Positions 1-6,881 of a stretch of DNA of 6,881 nucleotides are shown here, in pieces. Every line of letters begins with the position of its first letter. Positions within the stretch are counted from its first letter, which is position 1. Source of the DNA: an uncultured Odoribacter sp. (GTDB taxonomy: Bacteria > Bacteroidota > Bacteroidia > Bacteroidales > Marinifilaceae); assembly GCA_905204385.1 (NCBI GenBank), contig CAJKZL010000160.1, positions 1-6,881 of the forward strand, given 5' to 3'. Position numbers and translations under genes: made by a program. The notes under the pieces were generated by a model. That model was given only the letters and a program-made list of their open reading frames with translations, did no database searches and was not told the origin of the DNA.

Positions 1-291
1 CCGAATGTAGTGAATTTATATAAATCCTCTAAGGGGATGAAATTCGAGATTATCGGCATTTCTCTGGATAGTCAGGAAAAGCCCTGGAAAAAGGCGGTAG
101 AGGAGATGAAGATGACCTGGCCGCAAGGATGCGATTTGCGCGGATGGAATAGCGAAGTGGCCCGTAAATGCAATATACATGCTATACCGGCGACGGTTTT
201 GTTGGATCCTGAAGGAAAGGTGGTGGCTCTGAATTTACGGGGAGAGGCATTGACAGCCAAAGTGAAGGAAGTGCTGGGCAAAAAGAAGTGA
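1..291 (+). CDS. TlpA-like thioredoxin-fold protein, C-terminal part (5' end outside window)
   Basis: This is the last 96 residues of a TlpA/thioredoxin-like protein; the reading frame is open from base 1 and ends at TGA 289-291. The visible part covers the second half of a thioredoxin fold. A strand reads FEIIGISLD (residues 15-23), followed by W29 in the usual 'DxxxxxW' spacing, then the segment 'WPQGCDLRGWNSEVA' (40-54). The cis-proline loop AIPAT has P63, followed by LLDPEGKVVALNLRG (67-81), a typical TlpA C-terminal signature. The catalytic CxxC and any signal peptide or N-terminal DUF4369-type domain would lie upstream and cannot be seen. Bacteroidota TlpA proteins are usually periplasmic or membrane-anchored thiol-disulfide oxidoreductases and often sit in or at the end of SusC/SusD-type loci. 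The GTG at base 10 is internal, not the true start. Family assignment is firm; exact redox activity is inferred, because the active site is missing from the window. Confidence 0.85.
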   Translation, partial: PNVVNLYKSSKGMKFEIIGISLDSQEKPWKKAVEEMKMTWPQGCDLRGWNSEVARKCNIHAIPATVLLDPEGKVVALNLRGEALTAKVKEVLGKKK

Positions 292-359
292 AACTACTGA
301 TTAGCAACCGGCATGTGAGCGTGGGCATGCCTGGATATTTTCGACTACTAAATAACTAA
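292..359 (+). promoter_or_regulatory. Intergenic region expected to hold the susC operon promoter
   Basis: This 68-bp gap is the only upstream non-coding space before susC. The hairpin described separately fills its middle. TATTTTCG at 336-343 matches the Bacteroides -7 consensus TAnnTTTG at all but one fixed position, but no TTTG-like -33 element is seen at the right distance (about 309-317), so the match is weak. If used, it would leave a leader of only about 10 to 22 nt. An STN-containing transporter may instead be read from an ECF-sigma promoter whose sequence I cannot recognise. Transcription could also read through from the TlpA-like gene. Confidence 0.25.
308..334 (+). terminator. Hairpin between the TlpA-like gene and susC; possible weak terminator
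   Basis: GGCATG at 310-315 pairs perfectly with CATGCC at 326-331 around a 10-base loop. CC 308-309 can extend the stem with GG 333-334 if T332 is bulged. The sequence that follows, ATATTTTCG (335-343), has only four consecutive T, so it is a poor intrinsic terminator tail. Its place 17 bp after the upstream stop codon and just before a new operon fits transcription termination. It could instead be a leader hairpin or chance. Confidence 0.35.
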
Positions 360-3300
360 ATGTACAAAATTATGAAAAGAAAGCTTTTGCCTGTTCGATG
401 GAAATGCTGTGATTTTCTTATCGTTTTCGGGCTGTTGTTTCCGTTTACTGCGGCAAGTTATGCGGGCAACGGGAATACCTACAAACAAAAGACGATCGAT
501 CTGGAAGTGGTGGAGCTGGATTTGCAGCAAGTGTTGAACAAGATCTCCCGGATGGCTGATGTCCGTTTTTTTTATGATCATTCGATGTTGAATGTGAAAA
601 GAAAGCTGACGCTTCATTTAAAGGATTGTCCGTTGGAAGAAGCGGTGAAACGGGTATTTACGGGGCAACCGGTAAATTGTGAATATTTGCACAACCGGAC
701 GATCGTGGTCAAACCTTTTCCTCAGTCGCAGCAAATCGCCGGACGCAAAATTACAGGGGTCGTTATCGACAGCGAGGAAGAAACTCCCTTGCCGGGCGCA
801 TCGGTCGTATTGGCGGAACAAAAATCTATCGGAGTGGTGACCGATGAAAACGGTAAATTCAGCTTTACGGTGCCTGACGGGGTAACTGCTATCGTTATTT
901 CCTTTGTGGGCTACCAGGCGGAAACCTTCCGATTAGGCAGTAAGACAAAATTGACGGACCTGGTGATTAAGCTGACTTCCCGCTCGGTGGAGATGGAGGA
1001 CGTGGTGGTCACCGGTATGGCTCCCCGGAAAGTGGAAAGTTTTTCCGGAAGTTATGTCTCCGTAAAAGGAGATGAATTGAAGAGGTTGAATCCCAATAAT
1101 TTATTGGCAGCCTTGCAATTGTTCGACCCTAGCTTCCGGCTGGTGGAAAACAACCAGCAGGGGTCGAATCCCAATGCTTTGCCTGAATTTCGGATGAGAG
1201 GAGACGTACAGTTGGGGAAAGCTTCTACCCCCAATCTGGATATCCTGGTGGGAGATTATTCCACCCGTCCGAATACGCCCTTGTTTATCCTGGATGGTTT
1301 TGAAACGACTTTACAGCGGATAGTCGACCTGGATCCCGAACGGGTAGAGTCCATCACGATTTTGAAAGATGCGGCGGCGACGGCCATTTACGGTTCGAAA
1401 GCTGCAAACGGGGTGGTGGTTTTTGAAACCAAAAAGCCGGTAGAAGGGTCTTTAAGATTGTCTTATTCTACGAATTTGGGGATTACGATTCCGGACCTTA
1501 CGGATTATAATCTGATGGATGCGGCCGAAAAATTACAGTTTGAGTTCGACGCTGGCCTGTTCGACGTAACGAAGGCCGAGGATATGAATTATTACAATAA
1601 ATACAAAGAGGAGGTGTTGCGGGGTGTGAATACCTATTGGTTGTCGGCTCCTTTGCGTACGCCTTTTCTGCATCGGCATACTCTGTCCATGCAAGGAGGA
1701 GATAAAGCTTTCCGGTATAATTTAAGTTTGAATTACGGTAGCCAGCCGGGCGTCATGAAGGAATCCGAAAGGCGTAATCTGGGAGTGGGACTCAGCATAC
1801 AATATCGCCGGAAAAAATGGAATATCTCCATTGATATGCGGGTAAACAACACCCGGGGGTTCAATACGTCTTATGGAGATTTCAGCGAGTATACGCGGTT
1901 GAATCCTTACTACCGGATGACCGACGAGCAAGGGAAGTATATAAAAACATTGGATATCAAAGCGGTAGGGGCAGGCATGAATAAAGTGAATATTTCCAAT
2001 CCTCTTTATAATACACAGTTCCCTTATAAAAATGAATCCAAGAATTTTAATGTAACCGATAATTTTTCTATAGAGTGCCGGATTCTTGAAAATTTGCGGG
2101 TAAATGCACAGGCGTCGTTTACGAAGGGAAGTGCCCGTAGTGAAATTTTCAAGTCGATGAATCATACTTCCTTTAAGGATACGGAGCTCACTGCGAGAGG
2201 TTCTTACAACAAAAACGATGCGAGTGATTTCCGATGGAGTGCGAACGCTTCAGTGAGTTATAATCTGACAATAGACAAGCATTTGCTGAGTTTTATGGGC
2301 CGCTACCACATGGATGAAAGCACTAGCGACGGGATATATTTATCGGCAAAAGGATTTCCGAATGATGAAATGACCGATTTTTTGTTTGCTTACGAGATGG
2401 ATAACCGGGTGAGCGGGGCGGAGTCCACTTCGCGGAGTCTCGGAGTGGTAGGGCAGGTCAGTTATATGTACGATATGCGTTATTCTGCAGACTTCAGCAT
2501 TCGCGGAGATCGGGCATCTCGTTTCGGAAGCGAGACGAAAATGGCTCCTTTCTGGTCGGTGGGAGCCCGTTGGAATGTACATCGCGAGAAATGGCTGAAA
2601 CATACGTTTATCTCTAATCTGGTGGTGAGGGGATCGTTTGGATTGACAGGTTCGCAGAGCTATTCGGCCTATCAGGCAACCGAGATGTATTCTTTTGATG
2701 ATCTTTTGTTTCCTTATGAGGGATCGGATGTCATCGGGGCTCAATTAAAAGGCTTCGGCAATCCGAATCTCGGATGGTCCAAAACGATGAACCGGAGTTT
2801 TGCCCTGGAGGTTGCTTTCTGGAAGGGAAGGGTGAGGGCTTCTGTAAATTATTACAACGACCTGACCAAAAATTTATTGCTGACCTATAACATCGCTCCT
2901 TCAACGGGCTTCGGTACGATGGTCACCAATGCCGGGCAGGTTTCCAATAGCGGTACCGATGTACATTTCAGCATTACCCCTTTCCGGGATTATAAAAGGG
3001 AGATTTATTGGTCGGTCAGTTGGAATGGTTCGCACAATAAAAACGAGATCAAGAAGATTTCCAATGAAATCCGGAAAATGAACGAGCAAAATATGCAGTC
3101 CAAGGGAGCGCCCGAGCCGATTTACCAGGAGGGAAGGTCTACCTCTATGCTTTATGCCGTACGTTCGGTGGGTATCGATCCCGGGACCGGACGGGAAGTA
3201 TTTCTGGACAAGGAAGGCAATAAGACTTATACTTGGAATGCTTCTTACAAAGTGCCGGTGGGGGATTCGGAGCCTAAGCTGAGGGGATCTTTGATGACTT

Positions 3301-3737
3301 CGTTCACCTGGAAAAGCCTGAGCTTGTCGTTGGCCTGTAGTTATCAGTGGGGAGCATGGCGTTATAATTCTACTTTAGTCAGTAAGATCGAAAATACAAC
3401 TATCGGGTATAATGTCGACCGCCGGGCGGCGCAAGACCGTTGGAGGGAGGTGGGAGATGTCACCCGCTACAAGGCGATTAAATTGACGGGACAGGCCACA
3501 GAATCGTCCACCCGTTTCATTCAGAAGTTCAATGAATTTAAAGGCAGTTCGTTGAGTGTAGGATATCGCTTGAATTCCGAGAATTTCAAATTTCTGAGAA
3601 GCTGTAAAGTGGCCAGTATTTCGTTGAATACCGCATTTAACGACATCTTCAGGCTTTCTACCGTAAAACAGGAAAGAGGGTTGTCTTATCCTTTTGCCCG
3701 TACTTTTAATCTATCGATTTCTGTACTTTTTAATTAA
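360..3737 (+). CDS. SusC/RagA-family TonB-linked outer-membrane transporter with N-terminal STN domain
   Basis: This 1125-residue TonB-dependent importer is the barrel of a SusCD complex. Residues 6-35 form a signal peptide (basic KRK, hydrophobic FLIVFGLLF, cleavage likely after ASYA). Residues about 46-118 are an STN (secretin/TonB short N-terminal) signalling domain: DLQQVLNKIS, FFYDHSML, then PLEEAVKRVF. Residues about 130-206 form a carboxypeptidase-regulatory-like beta-sandwich (ITGVVIDSEE, PLPGASVVL, TDENGKFSF, SFVGYQ). A TonB-box-like stretch, EMEDVVVTG (211-219), follows. The plug spans about 220-357, with the SusC signature LKDAAATAIYGSKAANGVVV (335-354). The remaining ~765 residues are beta-barrel and end in an aromatic-rich last strand (NLSISVLFN). 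Length is normal for an STN-bearing SusC. ATG 372 (MKRKLLP) is an equally plausible start and gives 1121 residues. SusC ends 10 bp before susD, so the two are co-transcribed. The subfamily is one usually found with DUF4843 and PKD-like lipoproteins. The substrate is unknown; peptide is an inference from a similar locus. Confidence 0.96.
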   Translation: MYKIMKRKLLPVRWKCCDFLIVFGLLFPFTAASYAGNGNTYKQKTIDLEVVELDLQQVLNKISRMADVRFFYDHSMLNVKRKLTLHLKDCPLEEAVKRVFTGQPVNCEYLHNRTIVVKPFPQSQQIAGRKITGVVIDSEEETPLPGASVVLAEQKSIGVVTDENGKFSFTVPDGVTAIVISFVGYQAETFRLGSKTKLTDLVIKLTSRSVEMEDVVVTGMAPRKVESFSGSYVSVKGDELKRLNPNNLLAALQLFDPSFRLVENNQQGSNPNALPEFRMRGDVQLGKASTPNLDILVGDYSTRPNTPLFILDGFETTLQRIVDLDPERVESITILKDAAATAIYGSKAANGVVVFETKKPVEGSLRLSYSTNLGITIPDLTDYNLMDAAEKLQFEFDAGLFDVTKAEDMNYYNKYKEEVLRGVNTYWLSAPLRTPFLHRHTLSMQGGDKAFRYNLSLNYGSQPGVMKESERRNLGVGLSIQYRRKKWNISIDMRVNNTRGFNTSYGDFSEYTRLNPYYRMTDEQGKYIKTLDIKAVGAGMNKVNISNPLYNTQFPYKNESKNFNVTDNFSIECRILENLRVNAQASFTKGSARSEIFKSMNHTSFKDTELTARGSYNKNDASDFRWSANASVSYNLTIDKHLLSFMGRYHMDESTSDGIYLSAKGFPNDEMTDFLFAYEMDNRVSGAESTSRSLGVVGQVSYMYDMRYSADFSIRGDRASRFGSETKMAPFWSVGARWNVHREKWLKHTFISNLVVRGSFGLTGSQSYSAYQATEMYSFDDLLFPYEGSDVIGAQLKGFGNPNLGWSKTMNRSFALEVAFWKGRVRASVNYYNDLTKNLLLTYNIAPSTGFGTMVTNAGQVSNSGTDVHFSITPFRDYKREIYWSVSWNGSHNKNEIKKISNEIRKMNEQNMQSKGAPEPIYQEGRSTSMLYAVRSVGIDPGTGREVFLDKEGNKTYTWNASYKVPVGDSEPKLRGSLMTSFTWKSLSLSLACSYQWGAWRYNSTLVSKIENTTIGYNVDRRAAQDRWREVGDVTRYKAIKLTGQATESSTRFIQKFNEFKGSSLSVGYRLNSENFKFLRSCKVASISLNTAFNDIFRLSTVKQERGLSYPFARTFNLSISVLFN

Positions 3738-3747
3738 TAGGTTGATT

Positions 3748-5166
3748 ATGAAATATTTGAATGTATTAAGGTGGATGTTGCCGGTGCTTTTATTTTCTTG
3801 CGCCGACTGGCTGGACGTGAATCCGAAGACGGATATGAAATCGGAAGTATTGTATACCACCGAGAACGGGTTCAAAAGTGCTTTGACAGGTATTTATGGC
3901 CGGATGTCGAAAGGAAGTGCCTATGGGGGAACGCTGACTTTTAATTTTATGGAACAATTGGCCCAGCGTTACGATCAAAAAGAAGTATCCGAAACTGAAC
4001 GGGCAAAAATATATGATTATAAAAGCAACGCCTCTTCCAAGAGCAATGTAAATACTACCTGGTCTTTTATGTATCAAACTTTGGCCAATATCAATAATCT
4101 ATTGAAGTTTTTGGATGTCAATGCTCAGTATATCACTACTCCGGGTTACCGGGAGATTATGAAAGGAGAAGCTCTGGGATTGCGTGCCTTTCATTATTTT
4201 GACCTGTTGCGCATGTGGGGACCCTGCCGGTTTGCAGAAAATAAATCGGTGAAAGTGTTGCCTTACAGGGATCAATTCCTGCCGGATAAGGTGGCTTTGA
4301 TGAGCGCCGATTCGATTGCGATCCGGATTATAGCCGATTTAAAGGAAGCGGAAATATTATTGGAAAACGATCCGATGGAGTTGTTGCATAATCCGGAAGA
4401 ACCGTTTATGGCTAACCGTCGGTTGCGAATGAATAAATACGCAGTGAAGGCCTTGATGGCCCGGGTGTTTTTATGGATAGGAGACAAGGAAAATGCTGCC
4501 TTGAAAGCGCAGGAGGTTATCGATGGGTGTGGGATGAAACTGGTGAGGGACAGCCGGAATGATACCGCATTTTAAGAGGCGACCTTATTCGGCTTGCATA
4601 TGTATAATATGTATCAGAAGCTAAGTGGGTATTTTTTTGCCGAATATTCCGAGAATGCCGGCTTGTGGATCACGAAAGATAACGTGGATGCGGTCTTTGA
4701 GGCCAACAGTATCGGCATGAACGATATCCGGTATAAAGGTAGTTATGGGTTTATCTTTTATACGACTCCCAGCCGGGAGGTGAAGGCGATGTGCCGGAAG
4801 TATCTGGAAGTAGCGAGTTCGGTTTATAAAGAAAATATTCCCTTGATCCGCCTTTCTGAAATGTATTATATCCTGGCGGAATGCCTTTCGTACGAGGAAG
4901 GAGCGCAGATGTTGAATATGGTGAGGAAAGCGCGGGGAATCTCCCAGCAATACAGCGTTTCTTTCTCCACTGAGGAGCAACGGGCGGAAGAGTTGGAAAA
5001 GGAATATCAAAAAGATTTCTTTTGCGAAGGACAATTTTTTTATTTCCTGAAGAGGTATGAACGGAAAGATTTCTACCGTTGTCCGAAAGCCGGTTCCATG
5101 AAAACGGAAGATTATGTTTTTCCGGTTCCCGACGGAGAAGTCGAGTATGGTTGGGTTGAATATTAA
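3748..5166 (+). pseudogene. SusD/RagB-family nutrient-binding lipoprotein, interrupted by one in-frame stop
   Basis: This is the surface lipoprotein that caps the SusC barrel and binds substrate. Reading starts at ATG 3748, 10 bp after the susC stop. The upstream in-frame ATG at 3694 lies inside susC and is unlikely. The signal peptide is MKYLNVLRWMLPVLLFSC, with lipobox LFSC and lipid-modified C18. The first half (275 residues, to 4572) holds the SusD-like N-terminal TPR region: GFKSALTGIYGRM, EALGLRAFHYFDLLRMWG (141-158) and YAVKALMARVFLWIGD (231-246). TAA at 4573-4575 then breaks the frame. The same frame continues without another stop for 196 residues to TAA 5164-5166 and carries the C-terminal SusD_RagB hallmarks: EATLFGLHMYNM, IPLIRLSEMYYILAEC, FFCEGQFFYFLKR and the closing VFPVPDGEVEYG. 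The joined product, about 472 residues, has the usual family length, so a single nonsense substitution explains the break. ATG 4594 could restart translation, but that product would lack a signal peptide. A sequencing error is possible. Confidence 0.9.
4573..4575 (+). other. In-frame premature TAA stop inside susD
   Basis: The codons read GAT ACC GCA TTT TAA GAG GCG ACC TTA TTC GGC, i.e. DTAF-stop-EATLFG. Both sides are in the same frame and both match SusD, so neither an insertion nor a deletion is needed. Single-base changes from CAA (Gln), AAA (Lys), GAA (Glu), TCA (Ser) or TTA (Leu) would each produce it. In related SusD proteins this point lies just before the conserved E-x-L/I-F-G-L stretch. 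Confidence 0.9.
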
Positions 5167-5177
5167 AAGTAAATGCA

Positions 5178-5873
5178 ATGAAAAGAATCGTATATTTTAT
5201 ATTGGTTTTATCTTTTTTCTGGGGATGCCGGAAAGAAGAAGCGTTTCGCTATGCAGATCCCGTGGGCGGACTGCAATTCGGTTACAGCACGCTGGAAAGA
5301 GATGTCAATTTTTCTTTTATGAAGAACGCGGAAGGGAGGTATCTGGGAGATTCCATACAATTCGATACCTTGAAGCTGGCTTTGGGTGTGGTGGGATTTC
5401 CTTTGGATAAGGACCGGGCTGTTGTGTTGGATACCCTATTGGTTGCCGGGCAAGATTCCGGCAGGGTGGCCCGGGTGACTTTTCTGCCGCCCTACACTTT
5501 CAGAGCCGGCAGGCATAAGGATACCCTGAAGTTTGTATTACATCGCCCGCCGGCCCGGGGGGTGTATGTGGTGGGGCTTACGTTCGACTGGGACCGGACA
5601 TCTGCCGATTTTGGAAAAGGGGTGAAGGAGAGATCGGTGTATAAGCTTAAAGTAACGGATCGGTATCCGAAGCCGGAGAAATGGAATAATACTTATTTCG
5701 GTGAATATACCGAAGAAAAGTATGCTTTTTATGTGACGGTCATCGGCGAAATCATGGATAATTTTAAAGCTGTGAACGGACAGAACTATAACCGGAAACT
5801 TCGGGCGGCTCTGGAGGAATATAACCGGGAACATCCTGAAATGCCTAAGGACTTTACTTTTCCGGTAAAGTGA
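5178..5873 (+). CDS. DUF4843-type accessory lipoprotein of a SusCD locus
   Basis: This 231-residue lipoprotein probably associates with the SusCD complex at the outer membrane; its exact role is unknown. Residues 1-17 form a short signal peptide (MKRIVYFILVLSFFWGC) with lipid-modified C17. The lipobox FWGC is unusual, with F at -3 and W at -2. The residues after the Cys, RKEE, fit the K-(D/E)2 lipoprotein export signal described in Bacteroidota, which suggests surface exposure. The body is rich in beta strands (LQFGYSTLERDVNFSF; DTLKLALGVVGFPLD; RVARVTFLPPYTF; DTLKFVLHR). Near the C-terminus, PEKWNNTYFGEYTEEKYAF (166-184) is the pattern I associate with DUF4843, followed by a probable helix (NRKLRAALEEYNREHP). 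The start at ATG 5178 lies 11 bp after the susD stop and puts the signal peptide directly at the N-terminus. Its position after susD and before a PKD-like lipoprotein is typical for the family. The assignment rests on recalled family patterns and synteny, not a search. Confidence 0.85.
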   Translation: MKRIVYFILVLSFFWGCRKEEAFRYADPVGGLQFGYSTLERDVNFSFMKNAEGRYLGDSIQFDTLKLALGVVGFPLDKDRAVVLDTLLVAGQDSGRVARVTFLPPYTFRAGRHKDTLKFVLHRPPARGVYVVGLTFDWDRTSADFGKGVKERSVYKLKVTDRYPKPEKWNNTYFGEYTEEKYAFYVTVIGEIMDNFKAVNGQNYNRKLRAALEEYNREHPEMPKDFTFPVK

Positions 5874-5932
5874 TGTGCAGAGGGAAAATGAAGAGCGTAT
5901 GACATGTTTGAATTTGAATCGATAATAAGCTC

Positions 5933-6881
5933 ATGATGATGAAAAAATATATCGCATATGGTTTGACGGGAGTTTTGTCGTTGCTTTGTAGTTGTTATGA
6001 AGACAAAGGAACCTACTCTTATGGGGAGATCAATGAAATGACCTTAAGTTTTTCTCCTGCAACTACTTCTTCGAATGCGGATTTGTACCTGGTGCCGAAG
6101 CCTGCAAAAGATACCTTGTATTTTGAACTGACTCCTGTGGTGGATCAGACGGTACAGGCGGACGAAAGCAATCTCGAATACCGGTGGATGGTGTTAAGGG
6201 AAAAGGTGGAACAGGAAGAAAAGTTCGATACTGCTTATGTAAAAACTTATACTTTTAAATTTGCACCGGGAGTGGATACCTCTTATACCGTCCTTTTTTC
6301 GGTAAGGGACAGGGGGACGGATGTGGAACGCTATCGCCGGCTGAAGGTGAAAACCATTGTGCCCTATATCCGGAACTGGCTGATTCTGCACGGTCAGGCG
6401 GGAGACCGGAAGATAGCGGCTTTGGAATACGATTCCACAGGAATGAACCTTTCGCGCCGCGTGGAGGATATTTATTATGAGGTAAACCATGAACGGCGCT
6501 TTCAGAATGCTTTTGCTCTGGGCTATGTGTCGGATGTTATGCCACGTTCGATGAGTGATAAGGAGCGGTTGTATATTCTTGAACCCGACAATTGCTATTG
6601 GTTGTATCCTTTTAACAGTGAATTTCGGGCCGATAAAGAGGAAATGATGCCCGATGCCTGGAATGGGACGTTTAAAACGTGCTTCGATGCCCATACCACC
6701 AATTATATCGGGATTTTGGACGAGGTGGGTAATTATTATCATTGCGGAGCCTTCGGCTTTTTTTACCTGGCGAATTATAAAGAGGAGAATGCAGGGGAAC
6801 CTTTAACTCCCCGTATAGAATGGGGATATGTCAATATAAGGGGACAAGCTACGCTTTGGGATAAGGCCAATAAAAAGTTTA
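5933..6881 (+). CDS. PKD-like family lipoprotein, N-terminal part (3' end outside window)
   Basis: The frame opens with three consecutive ATG codons (5933, 5936, 5939) and stays open for 316 codons to the window edge, so the gene is cut by the boundary. The signal peptide KKYIAYGLTGVLSLLCSC has lipobox LCSC, with lipid-modified C21 counting from ATG 5933. CYEDKGTYSYGEINEMTL (21-38) is the opening I associate with Bacteroidota 'PKD-like family' lipoproteins. An immunoglobulin-like PKD fold probably spans about 38-142, with the core tryptophan in LEYRWMV (81-87) and the strand YTVLFSVRDRG (118-128). The following NWLILHGQAGDRKIAALEYD (148-167) begins a second, mostly beta region, perhaps propeller-like, rich in aromatic residues. 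The gap of 59 bp after the DUF4843 gene is wider than the others in the operon, but no terminator is seen. The protein is probably an outer-membrane accessory lipoprotein of the SusCD complex; what it binds is unknown. Family members are typically around 500 residues from memory, so roughly a third is missing. Confidence 0.85.
   Translation, partial: MMMKKYIAYGLTGVLSLLCSCYEDKGTYSYGEINEMTLSFSPATTSSNADLYLVPKPAKDTLYFELTPVVDQTVQADESNLEYRWMVLREKVEQEEKFDTAYVKTYTFKFAPGVDTSYTVLFSVRDRGTDVERYRRLKVKTIVPYIRNWLILHGQAGDRKIAALEYDSTGMNLSRRVEDIYYEVNHERRFQNAFALGYVSDVMPRSMSDKERLYILEPDNCYWLYPFNSEFRADKEEMMPDAWNGTFKTCFDAHTTNYIGILDEVGNYYHCGAFGFFYLANYKEENAGEPLTPRIEWGYVNIRGQATLWDKANKKF

Noticed and set aside
566..573. 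Run of eight T in the STN-coding part of susC, a possible slippage or phase-variation site
   Set aside because: The frame is intact through it (Arg-Phe-Phe-Tyr within a conserved STN motif), and eight T from TTT codons is not unusual. There is no evidence of variation.
1722..2165. Minus-strand ORF inside susC (147 codons)
   Set aside because: It lies wholly within the barrel-coding part of susC and resembles no known family.
3694..3747. Upstream in-frame ATG at 3694 as the susD start
   Set aside because: It would overlap the end of susC by 44 bases and add residues before a signal peptide that begins properly at ATG 3748.
4621..5178. Long minus-strand ORF opposite the C-terminal half of susD (185 codons)
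   Set aside because: Its translation has no recognisable domain, and the plus strand encodes clear SusD hallmarks, so this is a shadow frame.
5114..5410. Plus-strand ORF overlapping the end of susD and the start of the DUF4843 gene
   Set aside because: It is out of frame with both neighbours, and its product is low-quality and Arg/Gly-rich, with no start context. Both overlapping genes are well supported.
5907..5918. Tandem TTTGAA TTTGAA in the DUF4843/PKD-like gap, considered as an internal promoter -33 element
   Set aside because: No TAnnTTTG-like -7 element lies at the right spacing, and two 6-base copies can occur by chance.
6194..6742. Long minus-strand ORF opposite the PKD-like gene (182 codons)
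   Set aside because: Its composition (many His, Ile, Arg, Pro) is typical of an antisense shadow, and the plus-strand frame is an unbroken lipoprotein gene.

Overview
The window looks like a piece of a Bacteroidales (Bacteroidota) chromosome. The main evidence is a SusC/RagA-type TonB-dependent transporter followed directly by a SusD/RagB-type lipoprotein and two Bacteroidota-specific lipoprotein families. Start codons lie in A/T-rich contexts without clear Shine-Dalgarno sequences, which fits the phylum. The protein subfamilies recall gut genera such as Butyricimonas/Odoribacter or Bacteroides/Parabacteroides, but the genus cannot be fixed from the sequence alone.

Layout, all on the + strand: (1) 1-291, the C-terminal end of a TlpA/thioredoxin-like protein, the last gene of whatever lies upstream; (2) 292-359, a short gap with a hairpin that may end the upstream transcript and a weak promoter-like match; (3) 360-3737, a full-length SusC-type outer-membrane transporter with an N-terminal STN signalling domain; (4) 3748-5166, a SusD-type lipoprotein gene interrupted by one in-frame TAA at 4573-4575; (5) 5178-5873, a small DUF4843-type lipoprotein; (6) 5933-6881, the start of a PKD-like family lipoprotein that runs off the window. 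Gaps of 10, 11 and 59 bp between genes 3-6 suggest one operon.

Together genes 3-6 would form an outer-membrane nutrient-uptake complex. SusC is the TonB-driven barrel and SusD the hinged substrate-binding lid. The DUF4843 and PKD-like proteins would be accessory lipoproteins, probably facing the cell surface. From memory, the order resembles the B. thetaiotaomicron BT2264-BT2261 locus, whose complex was associated with peptides. The substrate here is not shown by the sequence. The STN domain predicts control by an anti-sigma factor/ECF sigma pair, but none is encoded next to susC in this window.

The most notable observation is the single nonsense codon in the middle of an otherwise well-conserved susD. 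It is either a recent inactivating mutation or a sequence error. I do not see a clearly undescribed system here. No RNA genes, CRISPR arrays, insertion sequences or attachment sites were seen.
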